DNA of 64,000 nucleotides from Carnobacterium_B sp040274945. Lineage in GTDB: Bacteria > Bacillota > Bacilli > Lactobacillales > Carnobacteriaceae. The notes below the pieces were generated by a model. The model made no database searches. It was not told the origin of the DNA and was given only the letters and a program-made list of their open reading frames with translations. The position numbers and the translations under genes are program-made. Below are positions 1 to 8,264 of the stretch, in pieces. The first letter of the stretch is position 1, and each line of letters starts with the position of its first letter. Where the stretch lies: the NCBI RefSeq assembly GCF_040274945.1, contig NZ_JBEMAR010000001.1:372001-436000 (forward strand), written 5' to 3'.

Positions 1-34
1 CTGTTTCTTGAATCATTTGTTTCACTGTTTTCAT
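1..34 (-). CDS. 5' end of an unidentified gene, cut by the window edge
   Basis: An ATG on the minus strand at 32-34 opens a frame reading MKTVKQMIQET that runs off the left edge. The ATG overlaps the TGA stop of the upstream gene in an ATGA arrangement, which usually means translational coupling within an operon. Only 11 residues are visible, so no function can be given. Confidence 0.6.
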   Translation of the reverse strand, partial: MKTVKQMIQET

Positions 35-561
35 TTTACTATTCCCTCATCTACTTTAGTTATTTGTCGCTCAATTTCTGTTCGAATTTTTGGTTCAGGA
101 GCGAACTCCTTTTCCCAGTTATCAGGTTTCATAACTTTTCCATCCGTTTTTCTGTAACGTGGTTTGCCATCAGCAAACAGTTTTCCCATATTTGCTTGAT
201 GGACGATTGAGAAAATCGGATCTGGATTAATACCCATTAATACAAAAGAACCATAGTTAAAATAATTTGCATCCGTTAGCGCATCTACTTGTCCAATTAA
301 ACGATTCGGGACCTCTTTGGATTGCTCTTTTATTTTGACAATAGATTCTTCAGCTGCTTGCTTCCATTCTGAAACCAAAGATTCAAATTGGTTGATGTCC
401 CCTTCTACAGTTGCATAAAGGAATTCTAATAGTTCTTCTGTTGTAAAATTTGCCCGTGTAACAGCTTCTTCAGGAGTTAAAGCTTGCGGCTCTTTTTTTA
501 CTGGCTTATCGAATACTTCATGAAATTCTTTGACTTGCTCAAATGGTGACAATTTAGTCAT
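31..561 (-). CDS. Putative MazG/PRA-PH-like all-alpha phosphohydrolase
   Basis: A 176-residue soluble protein. Its N-terminal half (FHEVFDKP near residue 13, then EELLEFLYATVEGD near 42-55) resembles the helical, acidic metal-binding core of phosphoribosyl-ATP pyrophosphohydrolase/MazG-type enzymes, which hydrolyse nucleoside triphosphates or related compounds. Relatives in lactic acid bacteria are often labelled Cof-like or HAD hydrolases, but I see no HAD DxD motif. The start has a good ribosome binding site (GGAGG). The stop overlaps the start of the next gene, so the two are probably coexpressed. The family placement is by motif memory and the substrate is unknown. Confidence 0.55.
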   Translation of the reverse strand: MTKLSPFEQVKEFHEVFDKPVKKEPQALTPEEAVTRANFTTEELLEFLYATVEGDINQFESLVSEWKQAAEESIVKIKEQSKEVPNRLIGQVDALTDANYFNYGSFVLMGINPDPIFSIVHQANMGKLFADGKPRYRKTDGKVMKPDNWEKEFAPEPKIRTEIERQITKVDEGIVK

Positions 562-611
562 ACTTCGGTTCTCCTCCTGATATAAATAAGGTCTTAAGAT
601 GATCAGATTTT

Positions 612-1751
612 TTATTCGATTGCTTCCTCACTAATTAAATGCTTTCTCAATGCCGCATTCTCTGACTCTAAGATCCTTCTGTTAATTTCAGATTCTTTCA
701 AATCAGCTTGCATAATTTTTAAAAATTCCATATTATCCTGCGATTGTCGTTTGGTCCTCTCAAGCTGGATTTTTTCATCACTCAATTGCTTGATATCTTT
801 TTCGAGATCTTCTATTGTATCGGTTAATGCTTTATTTTTTTCAATTAATGAAGCATTTTGAAAACCAATTCCCTTTATTTTCTTTTCATTTTTACCATCT
901 ACTAAATTAATATAAACCACTACAAATGCTAAACAAGCAATAACAAAAGCTAAACAAGTAATAATAAACGTAAACAATGGTGTTGAATACCTAAGTCCAG
1001 CTAATAGCACACTCATTACGACTGTACAGCTAAAAATCACTAGTCCAATACGATAAGAATTTATTTTTCTTTTCGCATTCAATGCTTTTAAATAATCCAC
1101 TTTATTTTGCAATGCAGCTTTTTCTAAGTGTTCTTGTTCTATTTTTTTTCGAGTTTCATAAAAAAGAACTTTTTCTTTTCTATCCATAGATTCTTGTACT
1201 TGTTCTTGATACTGTTCAAACCATTCTTTTTCTTTGACTAACCTTTCTAATTCTCTATCTATTTCCTGATGATAAGCTGCCTTTTTCAATGAGATTTCCT
1301 CTTCTACTTGTTCAGATTTAAACTGAGCTGAAGCAAGCATCTCTTGGGCATACAGTTCAGCTTTTCGAGTAATTTTATTTGCTTCCACTTTTTCTTTATC
1401 ATACTGTTCAATGGATTGCTCTTTTTTTAATTTAATTTCTTCTTTAGCGGCCGCTATGTCTTGTTGAACTTCTTGATACATCTTTTCAGATTGATGAAAA
1501 GTCTCGGCCAAAATTTCCTCTGCTTCATTCTTTGCCTGCTGGAGAAGCTCTTTCTCATTTAAAAGGGCTGTTTTTGTCGTTCGTTTAGATGGTTTAAGCT
1601 GATTCGATCGCAATGATTCTTTTTCTTTTATTGCCCTTCCTAAAACAGAGTTAAAAACGACATTTGCTGTTTTTGAAAATAAACTGCGTTGCTGTTTATT
1701 TTCCGTTTTTAATAACCTGTTTAAAAAATTGGACTCGTGTTTTTCATCCAT
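612..1751 (-). CDS. Coiled-coil protein with two central membrane segments, function unknown
   Basis: This 379-residue protein has three parts. A long charged coiled coil (roughly residues 60-225, rich in E, K and Q) is followed by two hydrophobic segments at about 230-285 separated by a short polar turn, and then by a second coiled coil (about 295-365). It therefore looks like a membrane hairpin with both coiled coils on the same, probably cytoplasmic, side. The start has a good AAAGGAA site. I do not recognise a family; the N-terminal coil resembles ATP-synthase b or DivIVA-type coils only in composition. It is a single gene with no obvious partner. Confidence 0.7.
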   Translation of the reverse strand: MDEKHESNFLNRLLKTENKQQRSLFSKTANVVFNSVLGRAIKEKESLRSNQLKPSKRTTKTALLNEKELLQQAKNEAEEILAETFHQSEKMYQEVQQDIAAAKEEIKLKKEQSIEQYDKEKVEANKITRKAELYAQEMLASAQFKSEQVEEEISLKKAAYHQEIDRELERLVKEKEWFEQYQEQVQESMDRKEKVLFYETRKKIEQEHLEKAALQNKVDYLKALNAKRKINSYRIGLVIFSCTVVMSVLLAGLRYSTPLFTFIITCLAFVIACLAFVVVYINLVDGKNEKKIKGIGFQNASLIEKNKALTDTIEDLEKDIKQLSDEKIQLERTKRQSQDNMEFLKIMQADLKESEINRRILESENAALRKHLISEEAIE

Positions 1752-1984
1752 TACAAAGTTCCTTTCTTTCTCACTTTCATAATCCTCTGATTAATCGAAC
1801 CTAATCAAAAAAATGACTTCTTACACATTATCGCAAATAATCATAGAAAAGCCAAACCAAAAATTCAATTTGCTTTATAAAAGTAAGCTAATTTTTAAAA
1901 ATCAAACAAACGTTCTTTATTGTAGAATCCATTTTGGTAGAATGGTATACTAAGGATAATAATGTTGATAGGAGGATACGCTTT

Positions 1985-3271
1985 ATGAATCAACCTTTAG
2001 CTTATCGGATGAGGCCTACTCATATTGATAATATTGTTGGACAGCAACACTTAGTAGGAAAAGGAAAAATCATTCGACGTATGGTAGAAGCTAAAATGCT
2101 TTCTTCGATGATTTTATACGGCCCTCCTGGGATCGGAAAAACCAGTATCGCTAGTGCGATTGCTGGGACAACAAAATACGCATTTCGCATTTTGAATGCT
2201 GCTAGTGACACAAAAAAAGATCTCCAAATTGTCGTGGAAGAAGCAAAAATGAGCGGTACTGTGATTTTACTTTTAGATGAGATCCATCGTCTAGATAAAC
2301 CTAAGCAAGATTTTTTGCTACCCCATTTGGAAAATGGACGTATTATCTTAATTGGTGCAACAACTGAAAATCCATACATTACGATAAATCCTGCCATCCG
2401 AAGCAGAACACAAATATTTGAACTTAAGACACTTTCTAATGAAGATATACAACAAGCTATGTGGAATGCAGTAAAAGACCCAGAAAAAGGCTTTGGTAAA
2501 GAAAAAATAGCTATTACAGATCAAGCATTACTCCACTTTTCTAGAGCCACAAGCGGAGATTTGAGGAGTTCTTTGAATGGTTTAGAACTGGCGATTAAAT
2601 CAACAGCTCCAGATGAACAAGGAACGATCAATATTACTTTAGAGATTGCTGAAGAGTGTGTTCAAAGAAAAGCTTTAACACATGATAAAGATGGTGATGC
2701 TCATTATGATGTTATTTCCGCTTTACAAAAATCCATTCGTGGAAGCGATGTTAATGCCGCTTTACATTATCTTGCTAGACTGATTGAAGCTGGCGATTTA
2801 CCTATTATCTCAAGGCGGTTAATGGTTATCGCTTATGAAGATATCGGATTAGCTAATCCTTCTGCAGCTTCTAGGACTGTTACCGCTATTCAAGCATCTG
2901 AAAAATTGGGCTTTCCGGAAGCCCGAATACCTTTAGCTAATGTAGTAGTTGATTTATGTCTCTCTCCAAAATCAAATTCGTCTTACGCAGCGATTGATGC
3001 AGCCCTCCAAGATGTACGAGCTGGGAAAAGTGGGGATGTACCTGATCATTTAAAAGATTCTCATTATAGTGGAGCAAAGGAACTTGGTCGCGGTGTAGAT
3101 TATCTCTATCCGCATAGTTATCCTGGTGCATGGGTAAATCAGCAATACTTACCTGACAAACTAAAAAATGCTTCTTACTATACACCAAATCACACAGGAA
3201 AATATGAAGATACTTTGGCAAAGCAGTATGATTCAATCAATTTAAAAAAAGGAAACAAGAGTATTCATTAA
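1985..3271 (+). CDS. rarA: Replication-associated recombination protein A (AAA+ ATPase)
   Basis: This 428-residue protein of the RarA/MgsA/WRNIP1 family is a clamp-loader-like AAA+ ATPase that acts at stalled or gapped replication forks. The Walker A motif GPPGIGKTS lies near residue 47, Walker B LLLDEIHR near 95, and GATTENP near 125; the C-terminal tetramerisation half is complete. An upstream in-frame start exists at 1934, but the ATG at 1985 follows AGGAGG at 1970-1975 and begins with the family's usual N-terminus (MNQPLAYRMRP). The 6S RNA gene follows downstream, a neighbourhood known in Bacilli. Confidence 0.95.
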   Translation: MNQPLAYRMRPTHIDNIVGQQHLVGKGKIIRRMVEAKMLSSMILYGPPGIGKTSIASAIAGTTKYAFRILNAASDTKKDLQIVVEEAKMSGTVILLLDEIHRLDKPKQDFLLPHLENGRIILIGATTENPYITINPAIRSRTQIFELKTLSNEDIQQAMWNAVKDPEKGFGKEKIAITDQALLHFSRATSGDLRSSLNGLELAIKSTAPDEQGTINITLEIAEECVQRKALTHDKDGDAHYDVISALQKSIRGSDVNAALHYLARLIEAGDLPIISRRLMVIAYEDIGLANPSAASRTVTAIQASEKLGFPEARIPLANVVVDLCLSPKSNSSYAAIDAALQDVRAGKSGDVPDHLKDSHYSGAKELGRGVDYLYPHSYPGAWVNQQYLPDKLKNASYYTPNHTGKYEDTLAKQYDSINLKKGNKSIH

Positions 3272-3325
3272 CCGCTTTCTTTGTTGTTAAAACAATCTTT
3301 CAACAGAACGTTTACAGGCAAATAA

Positions 3326-3354
3326 TTGACAACATCATATGCTTATGCTACTAT
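3326..3354 (+). promoter_or_regulatory. Promoter of the 6S RNA gene
   Basis: TTGACA at 3326-3331, a 17-base spacer, then TACTAT at 3349-3354, placing the start near 3361. That matches the predicted 5' strand of the RNA's closing stem. Confidence 0.75.
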
Positions 3355-3360
3355 AAGGAT

Positions 3361-3552
3361 AAGATTTCTGAGATGCTCGTCTTGCTCAACATGTGTTGAC
3401 CGAACAATTAATATTACCTTGGGATCCAACCTGATTCAATCGGATAACAAGCCTTTTCACTTGGTAGTTAGAAGATTGACGGCGGAGCCCACCTGCTTCT
3501 TGCGGGTTCAATACTAACTGAGCATATCAACGGCATCATCGGATTTCTCATT
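3361..3552 (+). ncRNA. ssrS: 6S RNA (Lacto-usp motif)
   Basis: 6S RNA mimics an open promoter and sequesters the housekeeping RNA polymerase. The two ends pair into a closing stem: GATGCT (3372-3377) with GGCATC (3532-3537), and CTGA with TCGG just outside. The interior can fold as the long imperfect rod expected of 6S. The size is about 190 nt, with a strong promoter and an intrinsic terminator. The position after rarA and upstream of a universal stress protein gene matches the 'Lacto-usp' RNA motif of lactic acid bacteria, which has been proposed to be 6S. Ends are estimated from the promoter and the pairing. Confidence 0.8.
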
Positions 3553-3570
3553 TAAAGTTTAAAACTTTTA

Positions 3571-3598
3571 AAGTCATTCTTAATTGAATGGCTTTTTT
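3571..3598 (+). terminator. Terminator of 6S RNA
   Basis: An 8-bp stem, AGTCATTC with GAATGGCT (one G.U pair), closes a short TTAATT loop and is followed by six T residues. Confidence 0.8.
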
Positions 3599-3686
3599 CT
3601 TTGTTATTAAAGCAAATTTACCCTTAACTTATTAGGAATATATGTTATTCTTATTTTGTAATTACCTATTGAAAGAAGGTCTTATC

Positions 3687-3968
3687 ATGCTATTATCGAT
3701 ATTATTTTTTATTTTTTCAGCGTTGCTTCTTTATGCAGCATTCTTTTTTTACACTGGAAAAGCCTCTATTCTATTATCTCGTACGGATAAAACTAGCCCC
3801 TCAGAAACAGCACCATTTTTTAAATTCTATGGTGTTCTCTTTTTTATTGGTGGACTTAGCTCTCTTCTACTTGTTTTTTTTCATCCTGTTTGGCTGGCTT
3901 TTACCGTTTTACTCTTTGTTATGATCAGTATGCTTTTTTTTATTATGAGTTTAAACAAGCGGATGTGA
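3687..3968 (+). CDS. Small membrane protein resembling DUF3784
   Basis: A 93-residue protein with three hydrophobic segments (about residues 2-20, 43-63 and 67-88). The FFYTGKAS motif after the first segment resembles the small DUF3784 membrane family. I chose the ATG at 3687 over the one at 3642 because it follows AGAAGG at the right distance and starts directly with the first membrane helix. Function is unknown. It lies between 6S RNA and the stress protein gene with no shared operon evident. Confidence 0.6.
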   Translation: MLLSILFFIFSALLLYAAFFFYTGKASILLSRTDKTSPSETAPFFKFYGVLFFIGGLSSLLLVFFHPVWLAFTVLLFVMISMLFFIMSLNKRM

Positions 3969-4093
3969 TTTTTCATTAACCTTTTAAATGACCTCCAATT
4001 TCTTATTTCTATGAAAATGGATACATTTAAGGTACAATAACCTTAAGAAGAAATAGTTCATATCGTTTATCATAAGGAATGGAGTGAATGTGT

Positions 4094-4552
4094 ATGTTAC
4101 AACAATATAATCGAATCTTAGTGGCTGTGGACGGTTCAGCAGAAGCTGAAATTGCTTTTAAAAAAGCTGTGCAAGTTGCTGTCCGAAATTCTGCTACGTT
4201 AGTTCTAGCACATGTTATTGACACCCGAGCATTTCAAAGTATTTCTACTTTTGATGGAGCTATGGCTGACAAAGCAAGTGAACAAGCCAAAAACACTCTA
4301 GAAGAATATGTACGTTATGCCAAAAATCACCGTGTTCAAGACATCACTTATTCTATTGAATACGGCTCTCCAAAAGTTTTGATTGCAAAACAAATTCCTG
4401 AAGATCAAAAAATTGACCTTATTCTATTAGGTGCAACAGGATTGAACGCTGTAGAACGTATCTTTATAGGTTCTGTTTCAGAATATGTTATTCGTCATGC
4501 AAATTGTGACGTGCTCATTGTTCGTACCGATTTAGAGAATAAAAAGAGTTAA
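4094..4552 (+). CDS. Universal stress protein (UspA family)
   Basis: A 152-residue, single-domain UspA protein. The C-terminal GATGLNAVERIFIGS fits the G-2X-G-9X-G-S/T nucleotide-binding signature, so this is probably an ATP-binding type. The N-terminus (RILVAVDGSAEAE) is the first beta strand and loop of the fold. The ATG at 4094 is preferred over 4088 because GGAG at 4081-4084 is nine bases upstream. It follows the 6S RNA and a small membrane gene and has its own terminator. Such proteins are induced by stress or growth arrest; the exact role cannot be read from sequence. Confidence 0.9.
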   Translation: MLQQYNRILVAVDGSAEAEIAFKKAVQVAVRNSATLVLAHVIDTRAFQSISTFDGAMADKASEQAKNTLEEYVRYAKNHRVQDITYSIEYGSPKVLIAKQIPEDQKIDLILLGATGLNAVERIFIGSVSEYVIRHANCDVLIVRTDLENKKS

Positions 4553-4569
4553 CATTATCTAAAATAAGA

Positions 4570-4606
4570 ACAAAAAAAACAACCAATAATTAGTTGGTTG
4601 TTTTTT
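4570..4606. terminator. Bidirectional terminator between the usp gene and ackA
   Basis: AACAACCAA pairs with TTGGTTGTT around a short AT loop, with an A run on one side and a T run on the other. It can serve both converging genes. Confidence 0.85.
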
Positions 4607-4617
4607 TGTATTACTAT

Positions 4618-5808
4618 TTAAGCACGTAATCTTTCAACATCACGAGCAATCATGATTTCTTCATCTGTAGGAATCAAAAGTACTTTAACTTTTGATTCTG
4701 GAGTAGAGATGATTCGTTCTTTTCCACGGACATTGTTTGCTTCAGCATCAATTTCAGCGCCAAACCAGTTCATACCATCAATAATAATTTGACGTGTTTC
4801 GGGAGAATTTTCACCAATTCCAGCAGTGAAGACAATTGCATCTGCACCATTTAAGATTGCAAAATATTGGCCAATGTATTTTTGAACACGGTTATAGAAA
4901 ATATCTAATGCTGTTTGAGCATCTTCATTTCCTTTTTCTGCTTCATCTTCAACATCACGCATATCGCTTGAAACATGTGAAAGACCTAGTAAACCAGATT
5001 TATTATTTAAAATATAAATCATGTCATTGATATCCGTAATGTTTAATTTATTCATTAGGAATGGCAATAAAGATGCATCGATATCACCGGTACGTGTACC
5101 CATCGTAATACCAGCTAAAGGAGTGAACCCCATTGAAGTATCAAGTGATTTTCCACCCTTAACAGCTGTAATAGATCCACCATTACCTAAATGACAAGTA
5201 ATAATTTTTGTTTCTTCAAGTGGTTTGCCTAACATCTCAGCTGCACGTTCAGATACATATTTATGTGAAGTACCATGAGCACCATATTTACGTGCTGCAA
5301 AGTCTGTATAATATTCCATTGGAAGACTGTATAAATAGTTTTCTTTAGGCATTGTAGTATGGAAAGATGTGTCAAATACAGCTACGCTTGTAATCTCTGG
5401 TAACAATTTTTTGAATGCTTTGATTCCTGTTGCATTTGCTGGGTTATGCAATGGAGCAAATTCAGCTAAGCTTTCAATTTGTGCTAATACTTCGTCAGTA
5501 ATTAGTGCTGAATCTTTAAATAATTCTCCACCAGCTACTACACGGTGTCCTACACCAGTAATTTCTTCGTAGTTTGCAATAACTTTTAGTTCAATTAATT
5601 TATCTAATACCATTTGAATAGCAATTTCATGGTTATTAATGTCTTCAACCACTTTGTATTTTTCGCCAGCATATTTTGTAGTAAAAATTGAATTATTCAA
5701 ACCAATTCTTTCGATAATTCCTGAAGCGATTTCTGTCTCAGCTGGCATTTCATATAAGGTAAATTTTAAACTTGAACTACCTGCGTTAATTGCAATTGTT
5801 TTTGTCAT
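4618..5808 (-). CDS. ackA: Acetate kinase
   Basis: This 396-residue enzyme reversibly makes ATP and acetate from acetyl phosphate, the energy-yielding end of the acetate branch. The N-terminal IAINAGSSSLK phosphate-binding motif, GAHGTSHKYVS near residue 175, GNGGS near 208 and GIGENSP near 325 are all present. Length is normal. The gene starts 27 bases after the methyltransferase gene on the same strand, the ytxK-ackA pairing also known in Bacillus, so they are probably cotranscribed from the promoter at 6937-6965. No catabolite-response element was found in the gap. Confidence 0.97.
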   Translation of the reverse strand: MTKTIAINAGSSSLKFTLYEMPAETEIASGIIERIGLNNSIFTTKYAGEKYKVVEDINNHEIAIQMVLDKLIELKVIANYEEITGVGHRVVAGGELFKDSALITDEVLAQIESLAEFAPLHNPANATGIKAFKKLLPEITSVAVFDTSFHTTMPKENYLYSLPMEYYTDFAARKYGAHGTSHKYVSERAAEMLGKPLEETKIITCHLGNGGSITAVKGGKSLDTSMGFTPLAGITMGTRTGDIDASLLPFLMNKLNITDINDMIYILNNKSGLLGLSHVSSDMRDVEDEAEKGNEDAQTALDIFYNRVQKYIGQYFAILNGADAIVFTAGIGENSPETRQIIIDGMNWFGAEIDAEANNVRGKERIISTPESKVKVLLIPTDEEIMIARDVERLRA

Positions 5809-5835
5809 ATTTTTCCATCTCCTAATTCAAATTTT

Positions 5836-6843
5836 TTAAATATTTTCTTTTTTCCAGCTATCCACTTCTTGCATAAATTGAAGCATGGCTTTTTGATTTT
5901 TAAAATCTGGAATCTGTGCTAACAAAACTTGTTTAGCTTGTTTGGCATTGCTCCCCTTCTTTTGAATCAAAAGAATTGATTTCCGTGAGTTTTTGGTTTT
6001 AAATAACTCATTCGGCAGATTTAACATTCCTTGTAAGAACGCTTCTTCTTGAATCATTTTCAGTAATCCTGGGGCCTCATCCGTTTCAAATAATTGAGCT
6101 GGAACTAAAAATAGTCCAAATCCACCATCTTTTAGGTAATGCAAGCTTTGTTCAATAAATAGATGATGTGCATAAGAGTGACCTTGTTTTGCAGCCGTTT
6201 TGTATTTACTGGCTTTTTCATCCAAAGGGTAGTAGCCAACAGGTAAGTCGCTTACTACAACGTCCACAGGATCCATTAAAAGATCTTGTAGCGCATCTTG
6301 ATGTGTCAAGGTGACGTTTTGCCTTTGCAAGGTTGTATTGACTGACGCAAGAGTTAAAAGCAAATCATCATTATCGATTCCTTCTGCCTCAACCAAAATA
6401 TTCTTTGAAACTAATCCATTATAAACAGTTGATAATAGATTTCCCATTCCTACAGCAGGATCAAGCAAACGTATAGCCTGCTCTTTTCCACTAATTAATT
6501 TTTCAATTAAATAGTTTAAGATAAAGCCGATAGCATCTGGTGTCATTTGATGATTTGGTTGCAACGCATCCGTTTTCGAAGCTTTCAAAAGAGCTAATTG
6601 AACAGCTTTTCGAATATCTTCTGGTTCCATACTGTCTATTGAAACCTCTTTGTAAAGTTTCGTCAATTTTCCAACCGTTTCATCTGAAGGAAGACCATCA
6701 ACTTGATGAGGAATTCTATTGGCTAAAATATTCTCTCCCGTTTCTGAAAGAGCCTCTAAATAAGAAATATCTAATTCCTTTTGCAAGAGTTGGACAGAAC
6801 TATCCAATTTATTAAATAACTGTTCGATTTCTTTTTGAGACAA
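5836..6843 (-). CDS. N6-adenine-type DNA methyltransferase family protein (YtxK-like)
   Basis: A 335-residue class I SAM-dependent methyltransferase. RLLDPAVGMGNLL near residue 125 is the SAM-binding loop. DLPVGYYP near 200 sits where N6-adenine enzymes have NPPY, with the Asn replaced by Asp. I place the start at the TTG at 6843: AGAGG lies nine bases upstream and the protein then begins like Bacillus YtxK, while the upstream ATG at 6885 lacks a ribosome site. In many lactic acid bacteria this gene ends a comG competence operon, but here no comG genes precede it. Its real substrate is unknown. Confidence 0.85.
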   Translation of the reverse strand: MSQKEIEQLFNKLDSSVQLLQKELDISYLEALSETGENILANRIPHQVDGLPSDETVGKLTKLYKEVSIDSMEPEDIRKAVQLALLKASKTDALQPNHQMTPDAIGFILNYLIEKLISGKEQAIRLLDPAVGMGNLLSTVYNGLVSKNILVEAEGIDNDDLLLTLASVNTTLQRQNVTLTHQDALQDLLMDPVDVVVSDLPVGYYPLDEKASKYKTAAKQGHSYAHHLFIEQSLHYLKDGGFGLFLVPAQLFETDEAPGLLKMIQEEAFLQGMLNLPNELFKTKNSRKSILLIQKKGSNAKQAKQVLLAQIPDFKNQKAMLQFMQEVDSWKKENI

Positions 6844-6936
6844 TAATTTCAACCTCTTTCTATTTTTCTTACAGTACCTTTGCACCAGTCATGTAAGAAA
6901 TGAAATGAGTCATCTATAAAAAAGCACTACTCTTCC

Positions 6937-6965
6937 ATTTTAACGAATATATTGTAAGGTTTCAA
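6937..6965 (-). promoter_or_regulatory. Promoter of the methyltransferase-ackA operon
   Basis: Reading the minus strand, TTGAAA (6965-6960), a 17-base spacer and TAAAAT (6942-6937). It is correctly placed to start the two-gene transcript. Confidence 0.65.
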
Positions 6966-7048
6966 GTATGAGCTTAACTTATTTTCAAAAGTAAATTATC
7001 TTTGCTTAACCTAAGTTAAATTAAGAAAACATACGTTACCATGGCAGT

Positions 7049-7084
7049 AAAAAAAGCTCTTCTAAGAATAGAAGAGCTTTTTTT
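7049..7084 (-). terminator. Terminator after rpmA
   Basis: AAGCTCTTCT pairs with AGAAGAGCTT around AAGAAT, flanked by A and T runs. It ends the rplU-prp-rpmA transcript. Confidence 0.9.
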
Positions 7085-7092
7085 ATTTTAAA

Positions 7093-7377
7093 TTATTGAG
7101 CTGCTGGATAAACAGAAACTTGTTTTTTGTCGCGGCCTTTGCGTTCGAAACGAACAACTCCGTCACATTTAGCAAACAAAGTATCGTCTCCACCGATTCC
7201 AACGTTAACACCTGGATAAATTTTAGTTCCGCGTTGACGGAATAAAATTGAACCACCTGAAACAGTTTGTCCATCTGCACGTTTAGCGCCTAAACGTTTA
7301 GAGTTTGAGTCACGTCCGTTAGTTGTAGAACCGCCACCCTTTTTATGGGCGAAGAATTGTAAATTCATTTTTAACAT
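7093..7377 (-). CDS. rpmA: 50S ribosomal protein L27 with cleavable N-terminal extension
   Basis: A 94-residue L27 precursor. The start at 7377 follows AGGAGGTG and gives MLKMNLQFF before AHKKGGGST. In Firmicutes this NLQFF extension is removed by the Prp protease so that the mature N-terminus can reach the peptidyl-transferase centre. The protease gene lies immediately upstream in the same operon. The longer reading frame from 7443 runs through the ribosome site and is not credible. The C-terminus (VSVYPAAQ) is typical. Confidence 0.97.
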   Translation of the reverse strand: MLKMNLQFFAHKKGGGSTTNGRDSNSKRLGAKRADGQTVSGGSILFRQRGTKIYPGVNVGIGGDDTLFAKCDGVVRFERKGRDKKQVSVYPAAQ

Positions 7378-7405
7378 ATGAGTTGCACCTCCTATTATAA
7401 TTTTT

Positions 7406-7741
7406 TTACTGTGCAAGTTTGACATATTCTGGATACTCTTCAACTATTCCCGTTAAAGATAGAAGTAGACTCTCGAGAAGAATTTGTGAAATTTTCGACT
7501 GTTCTTCAGTCAATTCGCTTAGAAGTTCAACATATAAATAGCCGCCTTCGACTTCTTCATTTGTTTCTACTAAAGGAGAAACGCCTGATAAAGCAGAAAT
7601 GCTATTTGTTGTTCCTATAACTAGTGCTGAAACAGCTGCACATACGATATCGCTGCCGTAGGGTCCAGACTCTGCATGTCCTGTAACTTCAAAGGAAACG
7701 ATGTCTTCTTTGTTATTACGTTTAAAGAATGCTTGAATCAT
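7406..7741 (-). CDS. prp: Ribosomal processing cysteine protease Prp (YsxB)
   Basis: A 111-residue protein of the Prp/YsxB family that cleaves the N-terminal extension of L27. The motif GHAESGPYGSDIVCAAVSAL holds the catalytic His22 and Cys34, at the same positions as in the characterised Staphylococcus enzyme. It sits between rplU and rpmA, the conserved order, so protease and substrate are made together. Confidence is high from motif plus context. Confidence 0.95.
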   Translation of the reverse strand: MIQAFFKRNNKEDIVSFEVTGHAESGPYGSDIVCAAVSALVIGTTNSISALSGVSPLVETNEEVEGGYLYVELLSELTEEQSKISQILLESLLLSLTGIVEEYPEYVKLAQ

Positions 7742-7758
7742 ACTGGAACACCACTTTC

Positions 7759-8067
7759 TTATGCGTTGATTGCGTTGATAATAACTTTTGTATATGGTTG
7801 ACGGTGACCTTGTTTACGGTGACTATGTTTTTTAGGTTTGTAGATAAAAGTCGTAACTTTCTTTTGAAGACCATGTTTTTCAACAGTACCTTCAACAGTA
7901 GCTCCTACAATAGTTGGAGCTCCAACTTTTGTTTCTTCTCCACCAATTAAGACAACTTCTTCAAAGACTACAGTTTCACCAGCTTCTACATTCAATTTTT
8001 CAATGTAGATTTCTTGGCCAACCTCAACTTTAATTTGTTTTCCACCTGTTTTGATAATTGCGTACAT
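7759..8067 (-). CDS. rplU: 50S ribosomal protein L21
   Basis: A 102-residue L21, starting MYAIIKTGGKQ with the usual KKHSHRKQGHRQPYTK C-terminus that contacts 23S rRNA. The correct start is 8067, preceded by AAGGAGGTG at 8083-8075; an in-frame upstream start at 8106 lies inside the leader RNA. It is the first gene of the rplU-prp-rpmA operon and is expected to be regulated through the L21 leader just upstream. Confidence 0.97.
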   Translation of the reverse strand: MYAIIKTGGKQIKVEVGQEIYIEKLNVEAGETVVFEEVVLIGGEETKVGAPTIVGATVEGTVEKHGLQKKVTTFIYKPKKHSHRKQGHRQPYTKVIINAINA

Positions 8068-8083
8068 TCTTTCGCACCTCCTT

Positions 8084-8172
8084 ATTAGACTTAGACTCGC
8101 CATCATGAGTGCCGTTATGGACTTAAACTCATTCCAGTGCGGTTGTAGTTGTGGTGCTACACATTTACAACA
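8084..8172 (-). promoter_or_regulatory. L21 leader RNA
   Basis: The untranslated region between promoter and rplU contains the conserved segments I recall for the Firmicutes L21 leader: GTAGCACCAC, then CCGCACTGGAATGAG, then CGGCACTCATGATGGCGAG running up to the ribosome binding site. GAATGAG can pair with CTCAT. Such leaders are thought to bind L21 and repress the operon when the protein is in excess. Confidence 0.85.
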
Positions 8173-8177
8173 TTAAC

Positions 8178-8206
8178 ATCATACCAAATTGTATTGCTTG
8201 CGTCAA
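8178..8206 (-). promoter_or_regulatory. Promoter of rplU-prp-rpmA
   Basis: On the minus strand, TTGACG (8206-8201), 17 bases, TATGAT (8183-8178). The start would fall just before the L21 leader. Confidence 0.8.
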
Positions 8207-8264
8207 TAAATACTTGTGTAAACAAAAAAATACTAAAACAACCGTGCTTTAACTTTCAATTTTT

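Noticed and set aside
2020..2397. An open frame of 125 codons opposite rarA, and similar long frames opposite mreB, ftsZ and others
   Set aside because: These mirror strongly conserved genes, lack ribosome sites and show no protein-family features.
8068..8106. A longer L21 starting at 8106
   Set aside because: The added residues are encoded by the conserved end of the L21 leader and the ribosome site.
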